Below, piece by piece: positions 10,362 through 20,015 of a stretch of DNA of 64,000 nt. The stretch is from Geothermovivens sp964644845. Its GTDB lineage: Bacteria; Zhuqueibacterota; Zhuqueibacteria; Oleimicrobiales; Geothermoviventaceae. The DNA lies in assembly GCA_964644845.1 (NCBI GenBank), contig CAZXXS010000097.1:195123-259122 (forward strand), in the 5' to 3' direction. The notes below the pieces were generated by a model, which worked only from the letters and a program-made list of their open reading frames with translations, did no database searches and was not told the DNA's origin. Position 1 is the stretch's first letter. Each line of letters opens with the position of its first letter. The position numbers and the translations under genes were made by a program.

Positions 10362-11312
10362 ATGGACGGGATCGACCTTTTCACGCGCTTCGAAGGTAAC
10401 CCGATTCTGACACCGGAAGACTGGCCGTACCTGGCAAATGCAGTGTTCAACGCCGGCGCGGTGGAAATCGACGGCGAGACGGTTCTGCTGGTGCGGGTGG
10501 AAGACATGCGCGGCATGTCGCACCTGACCGTGGCTCGCAGCAGGGATGGACGGACGAATTGGGAGATCGACCCGGAGCCGACTCTTCTTCCAGATGTTGA
10601 GAATCACCCGGAAGAGATCTGGGGGATCGAAGACCCACGAATTGTTTACCTGGAGGAGAAGGGCGTCTACGCGGTGACTTACGCTTCTTTTTCGATGGGT
10701 GGCCCCCTGGTCTCGCTGGCCATGACCGAAGATTTCAAGACATTTGACAGACTGGGACCGATCATGCCGCCCGAAGACAAAGATGCATCGCTTTTCCCGC
10801 GCCGGTTCAACGGCTTGTGGGCCCTGATTCACCGTCCCATGCCTTCGTCGGCTGGCGAAGGAGCGCACATCTGGATCTCCTTCTCACGCGACCTTACGCA
10901 CTGGGGCGAACACCGCATTCTGCTGCCTGCACGGCGCGGTGGCTGGTGGGACGCCAACAAGGTGGGGTTGGGGGCTCAACCGATCGAAACCCCGGAGGGC
11001 TGGCTCATCTTGTACCACGGCGTGCGCGTCACCGCGTCCGGAAGCCTCTACCGCGTGGGGGCGGCTCTTTTGGACCTGGAAAACCCCAGTCGCGTGCTCA
11101 GGCGCACGGACCAGTGGATTTTCGGTCCGAAAGAACCTTACGAGCGCACCGGCGACGTGCCCGGCGTGACCTTCCCGTGTGGGGTGATTGTGGACAGAGA
11201 GAGAGACGAACTGCGCATGTACTACGGTGCTGCCGATTCGACCGTCGCTCTGGCGACTGCCAAATTCAGTGAGGTGCTGGACTACGTGCTGAGTTGTCCG
11301 GAGCCTCGGTGA
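10362..11312 (+). CDS. GH130 family beta-mannoside phosphorylase-like protein
   Basis: GH130 enzymes phosphorolyse or hydrolyse beta-mannosides, releasing mannose-1-phosphate. The 316-residue five-bladed propeller shows RFEGNPILTPEDWP near the start and GIEDPRIVYLEE, in which the Asp (D91) of EDPR is the predicted general acid, then the FPRRFNG and HGVRV segments. Which GH130 subfamily it belongs to, and so phosphorylase or hydrolase activity, cannot be settled by eye. The ATG at 10362 is chosen because CAGGG lies 7 bases upstream; a GTG at 10308 adds 18 unlikely residues. It has no signal peptide. It is downstream of the GH2 mannosidase, consistent with one mannoside pathway. Confidence 0.87.
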   Translation: MDGIDLFTRFEGNPILTPEDWPYLANAVFNAGAVEIDGETVLLVRVEDMRGMSHLTVARSRDGRTNWEIDPEPTLLPDVENHPEEIWGIEDPRIVYLEEKGVYAVTYASFSMGGPLVSLAMTEDFKTFDRLGPIMPPEDKDASLFPRRFNGLWALIHRPMPSSAGEGAHIWISFSRDLTHWGEHRILLPARRGGWWDANKVGLGAQPIETPEGWLILYHGVRVTASGSLYRVGAALLDLENPSRVLRRTDQWIFGPKEPYERTGDVPGVTFPCGVIVDRERDELRMYYGAADSTVALATAKFSEVLDYVLSCPEPR

Positions 11313-11523
11313 AATTTGGCCAAATCGGAAAACCATTTGCCAATCCGTTCTCGTTTTGGGGGGCGTGAAATCTGGAATTGGCCTACGGGCGGGCGTTGTC
11401 GGTCCTGGACCTGTGCGGCTGACGGCGTTCTTGGTTGGGTGGCAGTTGTCTCCAGGTAGGCCGTTTTGGCGGACCGTGTGTGCCGGGGTTCAGACTGCAG
11501 GTGCCACGAAGGGGCTGCCGGGT

Positions 11524-11739
11524 TCACTTCCTGGTCGGCCAGAGAAGCTGCGCCAGTCCCGTCAAGACGCCAGCCAAGGTAAGCGTTAACCCCGCGTAGA
11601 GGGCGGCGGTCTGGGACCGGAGGAAGCCGTACCCCGTGCACAGAAGGCCGACGGCAAGCACCATGGCCGAAATCATCTGTCCCTTTGTGGTGCCGCGACC
11701 TGCTGACGCCCCAACGTGCTCACTGCCTGTCGCCTGCAT
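11524..11739 (-). CDS. Small two-helix membrane protein, unknown function
   Basis: A 71-residue protein with a hydrophilic N-terminus (about 1-20) followed by two hydrophobic helices (about 22-40 and 44-66, with short polar turns SQTAALYAG) and a charged WPTRK end. AAGGAG lies 9 bases before the ATG, which supports translation. It is the only minus-strand gene between carbohydrate genes. I do not recognise a family. It could be a small inner-membrane protein, or less likely a chance frame in a GC-rich spacer. Confidence 0.55.
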   Translation of the reverse strand: MQATGSEHVGASAGRGTTKGQMISAMVLAVGLLCTGYGFLRSQTAALYAGLTLTLAGVLTGLAQLLWPTRK

Positions 11740-12244
11740 TCCGTACGCTCCTTAGCGCGAAAATCTGACACCTTCCTAAATGCTCTGTTAGACCGCGAAC
11801 AGACCGCGTCCGAGACATTTGGCAGCGTGCTGTGTGCGCCACAGGTTACGTCCGGCAGCGGAGAAAAGCAAACGAAACGTTGCCACGTTCGACCCGCTTG
11901 GGGTGAGTACGTTCGGCCGAGACCGCGCGAGTGCAGCCGAAAGAGAGGTCTCGTCGCGGGGTGTCTTTGCCTGCTAAGCGTGTCCGTGTGGCTGAGGGGA
12001 GCGGCTAAGGTGCCGATGCGAATCGTTCTGCCGCCAGATGGCGAACGCCTGGAGTGCACCTGCGACGGAAATTGAACAGGGCTCGGGAACCCCGGAAGGG
12101 CGTGCGGTCGTTAATTAACCTGGGGTTTTGCTGCACTTGCTTTCCTGCCTTGGTTCCGGCAGATGAACACTGCCCGGTTTCTTTCTCTCTGTCGAAATCT
12201 CCGCAACTGACAACTGAGCGACCAAGGGGACAACGGAGGCTTAC
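11740..12244. other. Intergenic region before the GT4 fusion gene
   Basis: About 500 bases with no supported gene. It should contain the promoters of the small membrane protein (minus) and the glycosyltransferase (plus). A CTGACA-N17-TTAGAC pair near 11784 is too weak to call. Confidence 0.5.
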
Positions 12245-14554
12245 ATGACAGACCGTGACGAAATCAGGACGCACGTGAGCTTTGTCAGTACCTACGTTCC
12301 CAGGCGTTGTGGCATTGCGACGTTCACGCACGATTTGGTACGCTCCCTTTGTGAACACCAGGGGAACGCCGACGACTTGAGTGCCTGCGTGGACATTGTG
12401 GCGCTGAACAACACGCAGGAAGGGTACCCGTACGGGCCTGAGGTGCATTTCGAAATTCGCGATCAGCACAAAGCGGACTACCGCGAGGCGGCCGACTTTC
12501 TGAACGTTTCGCCCGTCGACGTCGTCTCGATTCAGCACGAGTTTGGGATCTTTGGCGGTACCTGGGGAGGCCATCTCATCACCCTGCTGGAAAATCTGAA
12601 AAAGCCCGTGGTGACGACACTTCACACAGTGCTTCGCGAGCCATTCGACGACGAGATGCGGCGTGTGTTCGAGGCGGTTTGCGAGCGTTCGACGTTGCTG
12701 GTTGTGATGGCACACAAGGCCCGCGAAATCCTCACGGAGGTTTACGGCGTTCCGGAAGACAAGATTGTCTACATCCCACACGGCGCACCGGACATTCCCT
12801 TCCTGGATCCATCGTTTTACAAGGACCAGTTTCAGCTTGAGGGGCGGCGGGTCATTCTGACGTTTGGCCTGATCAGTCCGAACAAGGGCATCGAGTACGC
12901 CATCCGGGCCATGCGTCGGGTCGTGGACGAACACCCGGACGTGGCTTACGTTGTGCTGGGCGCTACGCACCCGGAGATCAAGCGGCGTTTCGGGGAACAG
13001 TACCGCATGTCGCTGCAGCGTTTGGTGGACGAACTCGGATTGCAAGAGCACGTCATCTTTCACAACCGCTACGTGACGTTTGAGCAGCTTACGCATTTCT
13101 TGATTGCTTCCGACCTGTACGTGACCCCTTACCTCTCGCGGGAGCAGATCGTGTCTGGCACGCTGACCTACGCCATCGCCACCGGTAAGGCCATTGTGTC
13201 TACGCCGTACTTCTACGCGGAAGAAACGCTGGCAGATGAACGGGGCGTGCTTGTACCGTTCCAGGATGCAGACGCTCTGGCCGAGGCTCTGATCGATTTG
13301 CTGAGCGACGAGAACAAACGCAACCGTCTCCGCAAGAATGCTTACCAGTACGGGCGCAAGATGATCTGGCCGGAGGTGGCGCGTCAGTACGCAAGTGTGT
13401 TCGCGCGGGCGGTCGAAGAGTACGGACGACTCACAGTGCGCCACGCCATCCGCAAGAAGGTGTTGCCGCAGACGGCGCTTCCGGAGGTGAAACTCGACTA
13501 CCTGAAGGTACTCAGCGACGACACGGGCATTTTGCAACACGCCACGTACACGGTTCCCAACAGGGTGCACGGCTACTGCACCGACGACAACGCACGCGCT
13601 GTGATGGTCGCTGCGGCCCACTGGGACCTGTTTCGGAACGAAGAGATTCTACCGTTGTTGTACCGTTACCTGGCTTTTCTACACCACGCTTTCAACCCGG
13701 AAAACGGTCGCTTTCGGAATTTCATGAGCTTCGACCATCGCTGGTTGGAAGACGCAGGTAGCGAGGACAGTCATGGTCGTGCACTCCAGGCGCTGGGCTA
13801 CGTGATTGCGCACCCGCCCACGGATTCGATTTTGGCCTTCGCTACGCGTTTGTTCGGTGAGGCTCTGCCGGCTGTGCACAGCCTGAAAGCCCCGCGTGCG
13901 CTGGCATTCTCGATTCTTGGTGCGGCGGACAAACTGAAGCGCTTCGGTGGGGCTCGCGAGGCTCGTCAGGTAGTCGAGGTGCTTTCGGACAAGCTGGCGG
14001 AACTTCTGGCGGAAAATGCTACCGCTGACTGGTACTGGTTCGAAGATGTGCTCACCTACGACAACGCTCGGTTGCCTCAGGCCCTGATCGCTGCGGGACG
14101 CGTTCTGGGCTCGGAAAACCTGATCGAGGCCGGCCTGCGCTCGCTTGAGTGGCTGGTGGGTGTGGAAACCGACCCGAGCACGGGTTACGTGAGCGTGGTT
14201 GGCAACGACGGTTGGTACCGCAAAGGGCAGGAGCGTGCTCAGTTTGATCAGCAGCCCGTCGAGGTGGCCAGCCTCGCCGACGCGGCTCACGAGGCCTACG
14301 AAGCCACGGGTGACAGGAAATGGCTGGACCTGGTCCGAGCCGCGTTCAACTGGTTCCTTGGCGACAACGACATCCGAGAGCCGGTGTACGATTTCAGTAC
14401 AGGCGGGTGCCGGGACGCGCTGGAGAGCTCCGGTGTGAACCAGAACCAGGGCGCTGAATCCACACTGGCCTGGCTTTCGGTTTTGCACCGGATGTACGCC
14501 GTGGTCCAGGAACAAACGCTGCAGCGCGAACTGGAGGCGACCGGTGTGAAGTGA
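12245..14554 (+). CDS. GT4 glycosyltransferase fused to an alpha/alpha-toroid glycosidase-like domain
   Basis: A 769-residue two-part protein. Residues about 10-400 form a GT-B fold of the GT4 group: VSTYVPRRCGIATFTHDL at the N-terminus, the acceptor-side SIQHEFGIFGG, the linker LTFGLISPNKGIEYAI, and a donor-site segment around TYAIATGKAIVSTPYFYAEE with the late Glu. Residues about 415-760 resemble six-hairpin glycosidase-like domains (HGYCTDDNARAVMVA, EDSHGRALQALGYV). The pairing suggests a mannosyltransferase coupled to processing of the product, but substrate is inferred only from the GH2 and GH130 neighbours. GGAGG lies 5 bases before the ATG. Confidence 0.85.
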   Translation: MTDRDEIRTHVSFVSTYVPRRCGIATFTHDLVRSLCEHQGNADDLSACVDIVALNNTQEGYPYGPEVHFEIRDQHKADYREAADFLNVSPVDVVSIQHEFGIFGGTWGGHLITLLENLKKPVVTTLHTVLREPFDDEMRRVFEAVCERSTLLVVMAHKAREILTEVYGVPEDKIVYIPHGAPDIPFLDPSFYKDQFQLEGRRVILTFGLISPNKGIEYAIRAMRRVVDEHPDVAYVVLGATHPEIKRRFGEQYRMSLQRLVDELGLQEHVIFHNRYVTFEQLTHFLIASDLYVTPYLSREQIVSGTLTYAIATGKAIVSTPYFYAEETLADERGVLVPFQDADALAEALIDLLSDENKRNRLRKNAYQYGRKMIWPEVARQYASVFARAVEEYGRLTVRHAIRKKVLPQTALPEVKLDYLKVLSDDTGILQHATYTVPNRVHGYCTDDNARAVMVAAAHWDLFRNEEILPLLYRYLAFLHHAFNPENGRFRNFMSFDHRWLEDAGSEDSHGRALQALGYVIAHPPTDSILAFATRLFGEALPAVHSLKAPRALAFSILGAADKLKRFGGAREARQVVEVLSDKLAELLAENATADWYWFEDVLTYDNARLPQALIAAGRVLGSENLIEAGLRSLEWLVGVETDPSTGYVSVVGNDGWYRKGQERAQFDQQPVEVASLADAAHEAYEATGDRKWLDLVRAAFNWFLGDNDIREPVYDFSTGGCRDALESSGVNQNQGAESTLAWLSVLHRMYAVVQEQTLQRELEATGVK

Positions 14555-14990
14555 AGATTCCACCTGGGTCGTTTACAGAACAGAGGGTGAGGGCTCCTCT
14601 TCTGGGCCCCGAGAGGGGCTCGTAAGGTCGCCGCAGGGGTAGCAGGTGTTGAACGGGGACAGTTGCGACGGCTCAGTGGGGGATCCCTTTGAGGGGTGCC
14701 TCTTTACCGTGGTGATGTTTGCGCAGAAGTGGGGGAAGGCGGTTTCCAGGCAGAGTCTTTGCAACCAGGTTCCTGGGAGCCTGGAGTGGGAAACGGGTGG
14801 CCGCACTTGCCCGGCGGTCAAGTTGTTCGCTGGGCTGCGGGCGCTCCCTGGAGGAGTTTCCCCGCGCGCCTGGCGACGTCGACAAGTGGCGCGTGCGAAA
14901 AGTCCGCCTTGCAGTGCAACGCAAGGACCAGACACCACCGCCGACGTGGAGACGTAAAGGCATGTTTGCACAAACATCGGAGAAAAAAGC
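14555..14990. other. Intergenic region, no gene seen
   Basis: 436 bases between the GT4 fusion and the cation transporter. Open frames on both strands lack start signals. No terminator with a T run or clear promoter is visible. Confidence 0.5.
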
Positions 14991-15908
14991 GTGAGCCATG
15001 GACACGCACACACGCACGGGGAGATTCCGCAGGGGGCTGCCTACCAAAAGCAATTTGCCGTCGGTGTGGCGCTGAATGTGGGGTTCGCAACCGTCGAACT
15101 TGTGCTTGGTCTCCTGGTTGGTTCTCTGGCCCTTGTCGCGGATGCCGGGCACAATCTGAGCGACGTCCTTGGACTCCTGCTCGCGTGGGGAGCCAGCAGG
15201 CTTACCCTCCGCAAGCCGACACTGCGCCGGACGTACGGCTTCCGACGAGCGACCATTTTGGCCTCGCTCCTCAACGCGGTCATCCTGCTTGTGGCCATGG
15301 GCGGTGTGGCGTGGGAGGCTGTGCGGCGTTTCGGTCACCCTGTTGAGGTGCCCGGTGGAACGATCATGCTGGTTGCGGGGATTGGTGTGCTCATCAACAC
15401 GGCCACTGCTTTGATGTTTGCCTCCGGTCGCCATCGTGACCTGAACATCAAAGGAGCCTACCTCCACATGGCCGCCGACGCTGGAGTGTCTCTGGGAGTT
15501 GTGCTGGCGGGACTGCTGGTCACCCTGACAGGCTGGTCCTGGCTGGATCCCGCCATCAGTCTCGCCATCGTGGTCATCGTTGTGGTTGGTACCTGGAGTC
15601 TTTTGCGTGACTCTGTCGACTTGCTGATCGATTCTGTACCGCGAAACGTAGATCCCGTGGCTGTAAGCCGTTTTCTGAAAAGTTTGCCGGGAGTTCAGGA
15701 TGTTCACGACCTCCACATCTGGGCCATGAGCACCACCGAAGTGGCGTTGACGGCGCACCTGGTAAGACCCGACGGGGGAGGCGATCACTTCCTCAACGAG
15801 GTGGCAGACGCGCTGCGTCACCGTTTTGGCATCCAGCACACCACAATCCAGCTTGAGCGGGGTGAACCCGACGAAGAGTGCCCACAGGTGAAGAACGGGT
15901 GCGTGTGA
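14991..15908 (+). CDS. Cation diffusion facilitator (CzcD/ZitB-type metal efflux)
   Basis: Inner-membrane proton-coupled exporter of zinc or a similar divalent ion. The 305-residue protein has a His-rich N-terminus (MSHGHAHTHG), six transmembrane helices and a C-terminal cytoplasmic dimerisation domain (about 215-295, VQDVHDLHIWAMST). The metal site is contributed by the helix 2 pair in ADAGHNLSD and the helix 5 pair in HMAADAGVS. HxxxD pairs of this kind fit Zn2+/Cd2+ transporters of the ZitB/CzcD group. The GTG at 14991 has CGGAG 8 bases before it. It stands alone, with no linked regulator. Confidence 0.93.
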   Translation: MSHGHAHTHGEIPQGAAYQKQFAVGVALNVGFATVELVLGLLVGSLALVADAGHNLSDVLGLLLAWGASRLTLRKPTLRRTYGFRRATILASLLNAVILLVAMGGVAWEAVRRFGHPVEVPGGTIMLVAGIGVLINTATALMFASGRHRDLNIKGAYLHMAADAGVSLGVVLAGLLVTLTGWSWLDPAISLAIVVIVVVGTWSLLRDSVDLLIDSVPRNVDPVAVSRFLKSLPGVQDVHDLHIWAMSTTEVALTAHLVRPDGGGDHFLNEVADALRHRFGIQHTTIQLERGEPDEECPQVKNGCV

Positions 15909-16522
15909 GTCCGTGCGTGAGAAGATCCTTGGTCCTCGTGAGCGCCGAGGGGCTTCTCTTGGATCAAAACGTTGTTGTACGTTCTTGTGTGGGCTCGGCG
16001 CGATCTCGCAGCGTCGAGGGATCAGAGCCTCGGACACGTCCAACGCGAAGCCGTGGCGGTTAGACCCCGGTGCTGAGGTTGCTCTTTGCGGTTGGCTTTT
16101 CCGGAAGCTCTCAGCGGATCACCCCTCGTTCTGAAGGCGCCGAGAAGGGTTCGTGCCCTTGTTGCTGTTCCCGGTCGGAATGCGTTTCGTTCCTGAAAAC
16201 AGGGGGCACACTCTTTTCTCCCACCCGCTTCGGTAAACGCTGCAAGGCCGTGACGCTGAAAGGAAGGCAAAGCTTCGGGTGACGAGGTTGATTTGGCTCG
16301 TCCACGCTGACTCAGGACCTTGACCTCGAGGAATTCACCGCTTTCGCCCCAGAAGGGTCCCTTTTTGCAGCGGATCTACGAGAACGCGATTCAGTCGGCC
16401 AAAACTGGGCCGCGTTTCTTCGCACACGTCTCACTGGATTTCGTCCGAGGATTTCGTTAAATTGAAGACAAAACTTCTGTTTGTGTGCATTTGTTGGACC
16501 AGAAGTCAGAAAGGAGCTTGCC
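15909..16522. other. Intergenic region, no gene seen
   Basis: 614 bases between the metal exporter and the GH36-like lipoprotein. No frame has a convincing start or composition, and no RNA gene is recognised. A promoter for the lipoprotein is expected in the AT-richer last 80 bases but no clear box pair is present. Confidence 0.5.
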
Positions 16523-18757
16523 GTGAGCAAACCCAGGATTGTCAAGGTTTTGGTTGGAGGAACGCTCGTCGCGGCCGTGGTCTTGTTGCTGGCCGGGTGC
16601 GGCAAACAGCTGAGCGAGAGGGGCTGGACAGTGGTGCCAAATACCCGTAAGGCCTCACTCGCTGTGAAAAACGCGGACCTCGGGATCGTTCTCGGCGACG
16701 TTCGTTTGGCTCTACTCAACGACTCCACGGGCGTTGTCGACACGCTGCGGGGCTGGCATGTAAAGCGCAGTGGAACGGCGTTGCAGATTCAGACCGACAG
16801 GCCTAAGAAAACCACGTGGACGGTAACTGTTTCGGATTCCGCGGTCGATTTCCGCGTTTCCGCATCGAACGCCGTGCTTTTCGGTGTCGCCCCAGCGTCA
16901 GAACAGCGAATTCCGGCTCGTGTCCGCAGTCAGGACAACGGCGTGATGTACACCGCGCTCGGGCCGATTTCAGCCGCAAACATCCACCACCTCTTCGATC
17001 GTCAGACCGACATCATGATCTGTTTCCCCGAGATGTCGCGGCTCCGCCGCAACCCGTCCCAGCAGGACCAGATGGTTGTGCAGATCAGTGTCTCGCCAAA
17101 GGCTCCCGAAATCTCGCTCCTACGGCACTACTACACGGACGTAGTCGGCATTGCCCACTACCAGAAGACCAAATTCAAGCCGGTCTACGTTCCCTACCCG
17201 GGACGTTTCAAACGGGCGCCGACGGGCTGGTGCAGCTGGTACTGTTACTACATGAAGGCGAACGAAAAGGACATGGTGAAAGAAACGGACGTGCTTGCAC
17301 GCGAACTCAAGCCCTACGGTCTGGAGTACGTGCAGCTGGATGCCTGCTACACCCGCGGCAAAGAGGCCAACTGGCTGGAGTGGAACAAGGAGCTGTTTCC
17401 GCACGGTGGCAAGTGGCTTTTTCAGTACATTTCGAGCAAAGGGTTGAAACCCGGGCTGTGGGTGAACGCTTACGGTGCCAATTACGCCAAACCAGCCATG
17501 GCCGACAAGTACCCGGAAAACTTCTTCCTGAGAGACAAGAACGGTCGCCTCTCGGGCGCCTGCTGCACGGCGGACACCACGGTTGTGCGCCTCGACTACA
17601 CGAACCCTGCCGTTCTCGAGAAGCACCTCAAACCGCTTTTCCACACCCTTGTGGACGACTGGGGTTTGCGTTACCTGAAAGACGCGGGTTGGGGCACGTG
17701 GATGGACTACTACGAAAAGAACCGCGCCAACGCATTCGACTCGACGCTGGACAGCCGGGTTGTCTACCGCCGGGTTCAGAAAGCCATCCGCGAGATCATG
17801 GGCCCGACGAACTACATCAACGGGTGCGCGATGCACGAGGTGGGTGTTGGCTTCGGCTACTACGACGGTTCGCGTGTGGGTGGCGATGACTACGCTCGTT
17901 GGGCCCCTGAGAAGGGCAAGGGTAACCGCAATTCCATGTCGATGCAAACGTTTTTCAACTCGCTCTTCGGGGCCAACTACCTGAACGGCATTTGCTGGTG
18001 GTCAGACCCGGACGTTGTGATGGTCAGACCGCCGCTGACCATGGAGGAAGCCAGGACGATCGTGACAACGATTGCCCTCTCTGGACAAACGTACATGATC
18101 AGCGATTTCATGGCCGAACTGCCGGACGAGCGGATGGAATTGTACAAAAAAACCATGCCCACGATGCCAATTCACGCTGTGGACCTGTTTCCCTTCCGCA
18201 CGGAGCCGGTTTGCTGCCCCAAGCCGAAGAGTTTTCCGAAAGCGCTGGACCTGAAAGTGAGTGCAGCGACAGGTACCTACGACGTCGTGGCTGTGTACAA
18301 CTGGTCGGACCAGCCTGTCATGAGGACCGTTGCTTTCGCGCGTGACCTGGGCCTTGACCGTGCGCCGCGCTTGGTGTTTGACTTCTGGCAGCAAAAGTTC
18401 TTGGGGATTTTCACGGATTCCCTGAGTGTCGAGATTCCCGTGCACGGCGTGCGGGCTCTCGTCATCCGGCCGGTGGAACCAACACCGCAGGTGATTGCCA
18501 CTTCGCGGCACATTTCTGGGGCCTACAGTGTGAAGTCCGTGAGCTGGGATGAGGGTGCCGCGACCCTCAGCGGCCGCTCGCAGGCTGTGAACGGTGTTCC
18601 GTACGCTGTTTTCGTCTACGTACCGGGCGGCAAGAAGCTGAGCCAGGTGACGGCAAACACCAAAGTCCTCTACCACACGCAAACCGGGAGTGTGGTCAAG
18701 GTGCTGCTCCAGGGAAAGGAAGAACCGATCGAATGGAAACTGGTTTTCGGTACGTAA
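16523..18757 (+). CDS. GH36/GH27-like (clan D) alpha-galactosidase-type lipoprotein
   Basis: A 744-residue exported lipoprotein. The start GTG at 16523 has AAAGGAG 6 bases upstream and gives a lipoprotein signal (MSKPRIVKVLVGG, hydrophobic core, lipobox LLAGC). The barrel begins near the GWCSWYCYY motif. YLKDAGWG carries the predicted nucleophile D387, and RVGGDDYARW carries the acid/base candidate D455 or D456, as in clan-D alpha-galactosidases. A C-terminal beta domain follows. Substrate is unknown; alpha-galactosides are the default guess. It stands alone rather than beside a transporter, and its lipid anchor suggests action at the outer membrane or in the periplasm. Confidence 0.8.
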   Translation: MSKPRIVKVLVGGTLVAAVVLLLAGCGKQLSERGWTVVPNTRKASLAVKNADLGIVLGDVRLALLNDSTGVVDTLRGWHVKRSGTALQIQTDRPKKTTWTVTVSDSAVDFRVSASNAVLFGVAPASEQRIPARVRSQDNGVMYTALGPISAANIHHLFDRQTDIMICFPEMSRLRRNPSQQDQMVVQISVSPKAPEISLLRHYYTDVVGIAHYQKTKFKPVYVPYPGRFKRAPTGWCSWYCYYMKANEKDMVKETDVLARELKPYGLEYVQLDACYTRGKEANWLEWNKELFPHGGKWLFQYISSKGLKPGLWVNAYGANYAKPAMADKYPENFFLRDKNGRLSGACCTADTTVVRLDYTNPAVLEKHLKPLFHTLVDDWGLRYLKDAGWGTWMDYYEKNRANAFDSTLDSRVVYRRVQKAIREIMGPTNYINGCAMHEVGVGFGYYDGSRVGGDDYARWAPEKGKGNRNSMSMQTFFNSLFGANYLNGICWWSDPDVVMVRPPLTMEEARTIVTTIALSGQTYMISDFMAELPDERMELYKKTMPTMPIHAVDLFPFRTEPVCCPKPKSFPKALDLKVSAATGTYDVVAVYNWSDQPVMRTVAFARDLGLDRAPRLVFDFWQQKFLGIFTDSLSVEIPVHGVRALVIRPVEPTPQVIATSRHISGAYSVKSVSWDEGAATLSGRSQAVNGVPYAVFVYVPGGKKLSQVTANTKVLYHTQTGSVVKVLLQGKEEPIEWKLVFGT

Positions 18758-18912
18758 TCGGGCGCGAGAGCGTTGGAAGGCGAAACGGTTGAGCGGTAGG
18801 GCCTTCTCCCGCGCAGAGACTGTGCCCACGACTCGCTCAAGACAACCGGTCCGGGCCTGTAGCCGATCGGAAAAACAACCCTTGAGCTTCGCGTGTTTCC
18901 GGGGGGTACGCC

Positions 18913-19635
18913 GTGCATTTTCTGACGCACAGCGGTGTGCGTGTTCCCGCCGTCACGGCGGAGCAAATGCGCCGGGTGGATGAGCTTGCAACCGGCGAAT
19001 TCGGCTTGAATCTCCTTCAAATGGTGGAGAATGCGGGCTGGGCCCTGGCCTCTGTCGTACTGCGGCTACGGGAAGCCACGCCCGGAAGCGTACTGGTACT
19101 GGCGGGAAGAGGAGGTAACGGTGGGGGAGGGCTGTGCGTAGTGAGGCATCTTCGGAACCGCGGTGTGCGCGTTGAGGTGGTGCTTGCCTTCCCGCCCCGA
19201 GATCTCAGCGACGCCGCTCGACTGCAGTTCGAGGTTCTACAGCGTGACGGACTGAAGCCGGTGGATGCCAAAAGGGTGTGGGCCTTTTCAGGAACTGGTC
19301 TCGTGGTGGATGCCTTGATCGGCTACAATCTTTCCGGTGCCCCAGAAAGGCGCGTGGCCGAACTGACCTCGCTGGCAAATGCTTTCGACGGACCAGTGGT
19401 GTCCCTGGACGTTCCTTCGGGAGTGGACGCGACCACGGGCCAAGCTTTCGACCCGGTGGTTGTGCCAACGCACACAGTGACGTTGGGTTTGCCGAAAACT
19501 GGGCTCCGTGAGCAGCCGGGACTCCTTTACCTGGCGGACATCGGGATTCCCCAGCGTGTTTTCGAGCGCATTGCCTTGTCGTACCACTGGCCAGACGAGA
19601 CACAGTGGGTTTTGGAGCTCATCAGTGCCGAATGA
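18913..19635 (+). CDS. nnrE: NAD(P)H-hydrate epimerase (YjeF N-terminal domain), stand-alone
   Basis: Interconverts R and S forms of damaged NAD(P)HX so that a dehydratase can repair it. The 240-residue protein matches the YjeF N-terminal domain: TAEQMRRVDELA at the start, the Rossmann-like loop LAGRGGNGGGGLCVVRHL, VVDALIGYNLSG and SLDVPSGVDATTGQ. In most members the glycine loop reads GNNGGDG, so the Asp is replaced by Gly here. The C-terminal kinase-like dehydratase (NnrD) of many bacterial fusions is absent. GTG at 18913 follows a G-rich stretch. A reduced or altered activity is possible. Confidence 0.85.
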   Translation: MHFLTHSGVRVPAVTAEQMRRVDELATGEFGLNLLQMVENAGWALASVVLRLREATPGSVLVLAGRGGNGGGGLCVVRHLRNRGVRVEVVLAFPPRDLSDAARLQFEVLQRDGLKPVDAKRVWAFSGTGLVVDALIGYNLSGAPERRVAELTSLANAFDGPVVSLDVPSGVDATTGQAFDPVVVPTHTVTLGLPKTGLREQPGLLYLADIGIPQRVFERIALSYHWPDETQWVLELISAE

Positions 19636-20015
19636 AGTCCGGCTTCCGCCGTGCATTCGGAAATCGATCCGTGGAGCCACAGCCTCAGCACACCCCGGAG
19701 CGATTGGCCCGGAGTTGGCAGCGGTGAACACAAAGTGCGCTTCTTGACACGCGGATTTTGGACAACGGGTAGCAGCGCGAAAAGGGAGTGTGCGGGCAAG
19801 CTTCGTTCCCAGCGGGTGTACGCCTGGTGGGCGTGTGGTTCAACCTGTTCCCCGTCGGGCTGCTGAGGGCCGGCGTGCCGCGCATTGTTGTTTCGGCGAG
19901 TGCCCCGTCAGGGAGTCCGGGAATTGAAGTGCGGGCGCGAAGCCTGCCCTGCGTTTAGCTTCCCCCCTAAGCGAGTGTGACGCAGTAGGTTTGGATTGTG
20001 CGAAAGGAGTCAAGG
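19636..20015. other. Intergenic region before pgi
   Basis: 380 bases without a supported gene. A perfect TTGACA at 19744 has no -10 box at the right distance. Confidence 0.5.

Noticed and set aside
12005..13621. A 538-codon minus-strand open frame
   Set aside because: It is antisense to the glycosyltransferase domain, which has clear family motifs; no start signal.
19744..19772. Perfect TTGACA as a possible promoter
   Set aside because: Seventeen bases downstream the sequence is GGGTAG, which does not resemble a -10 box.
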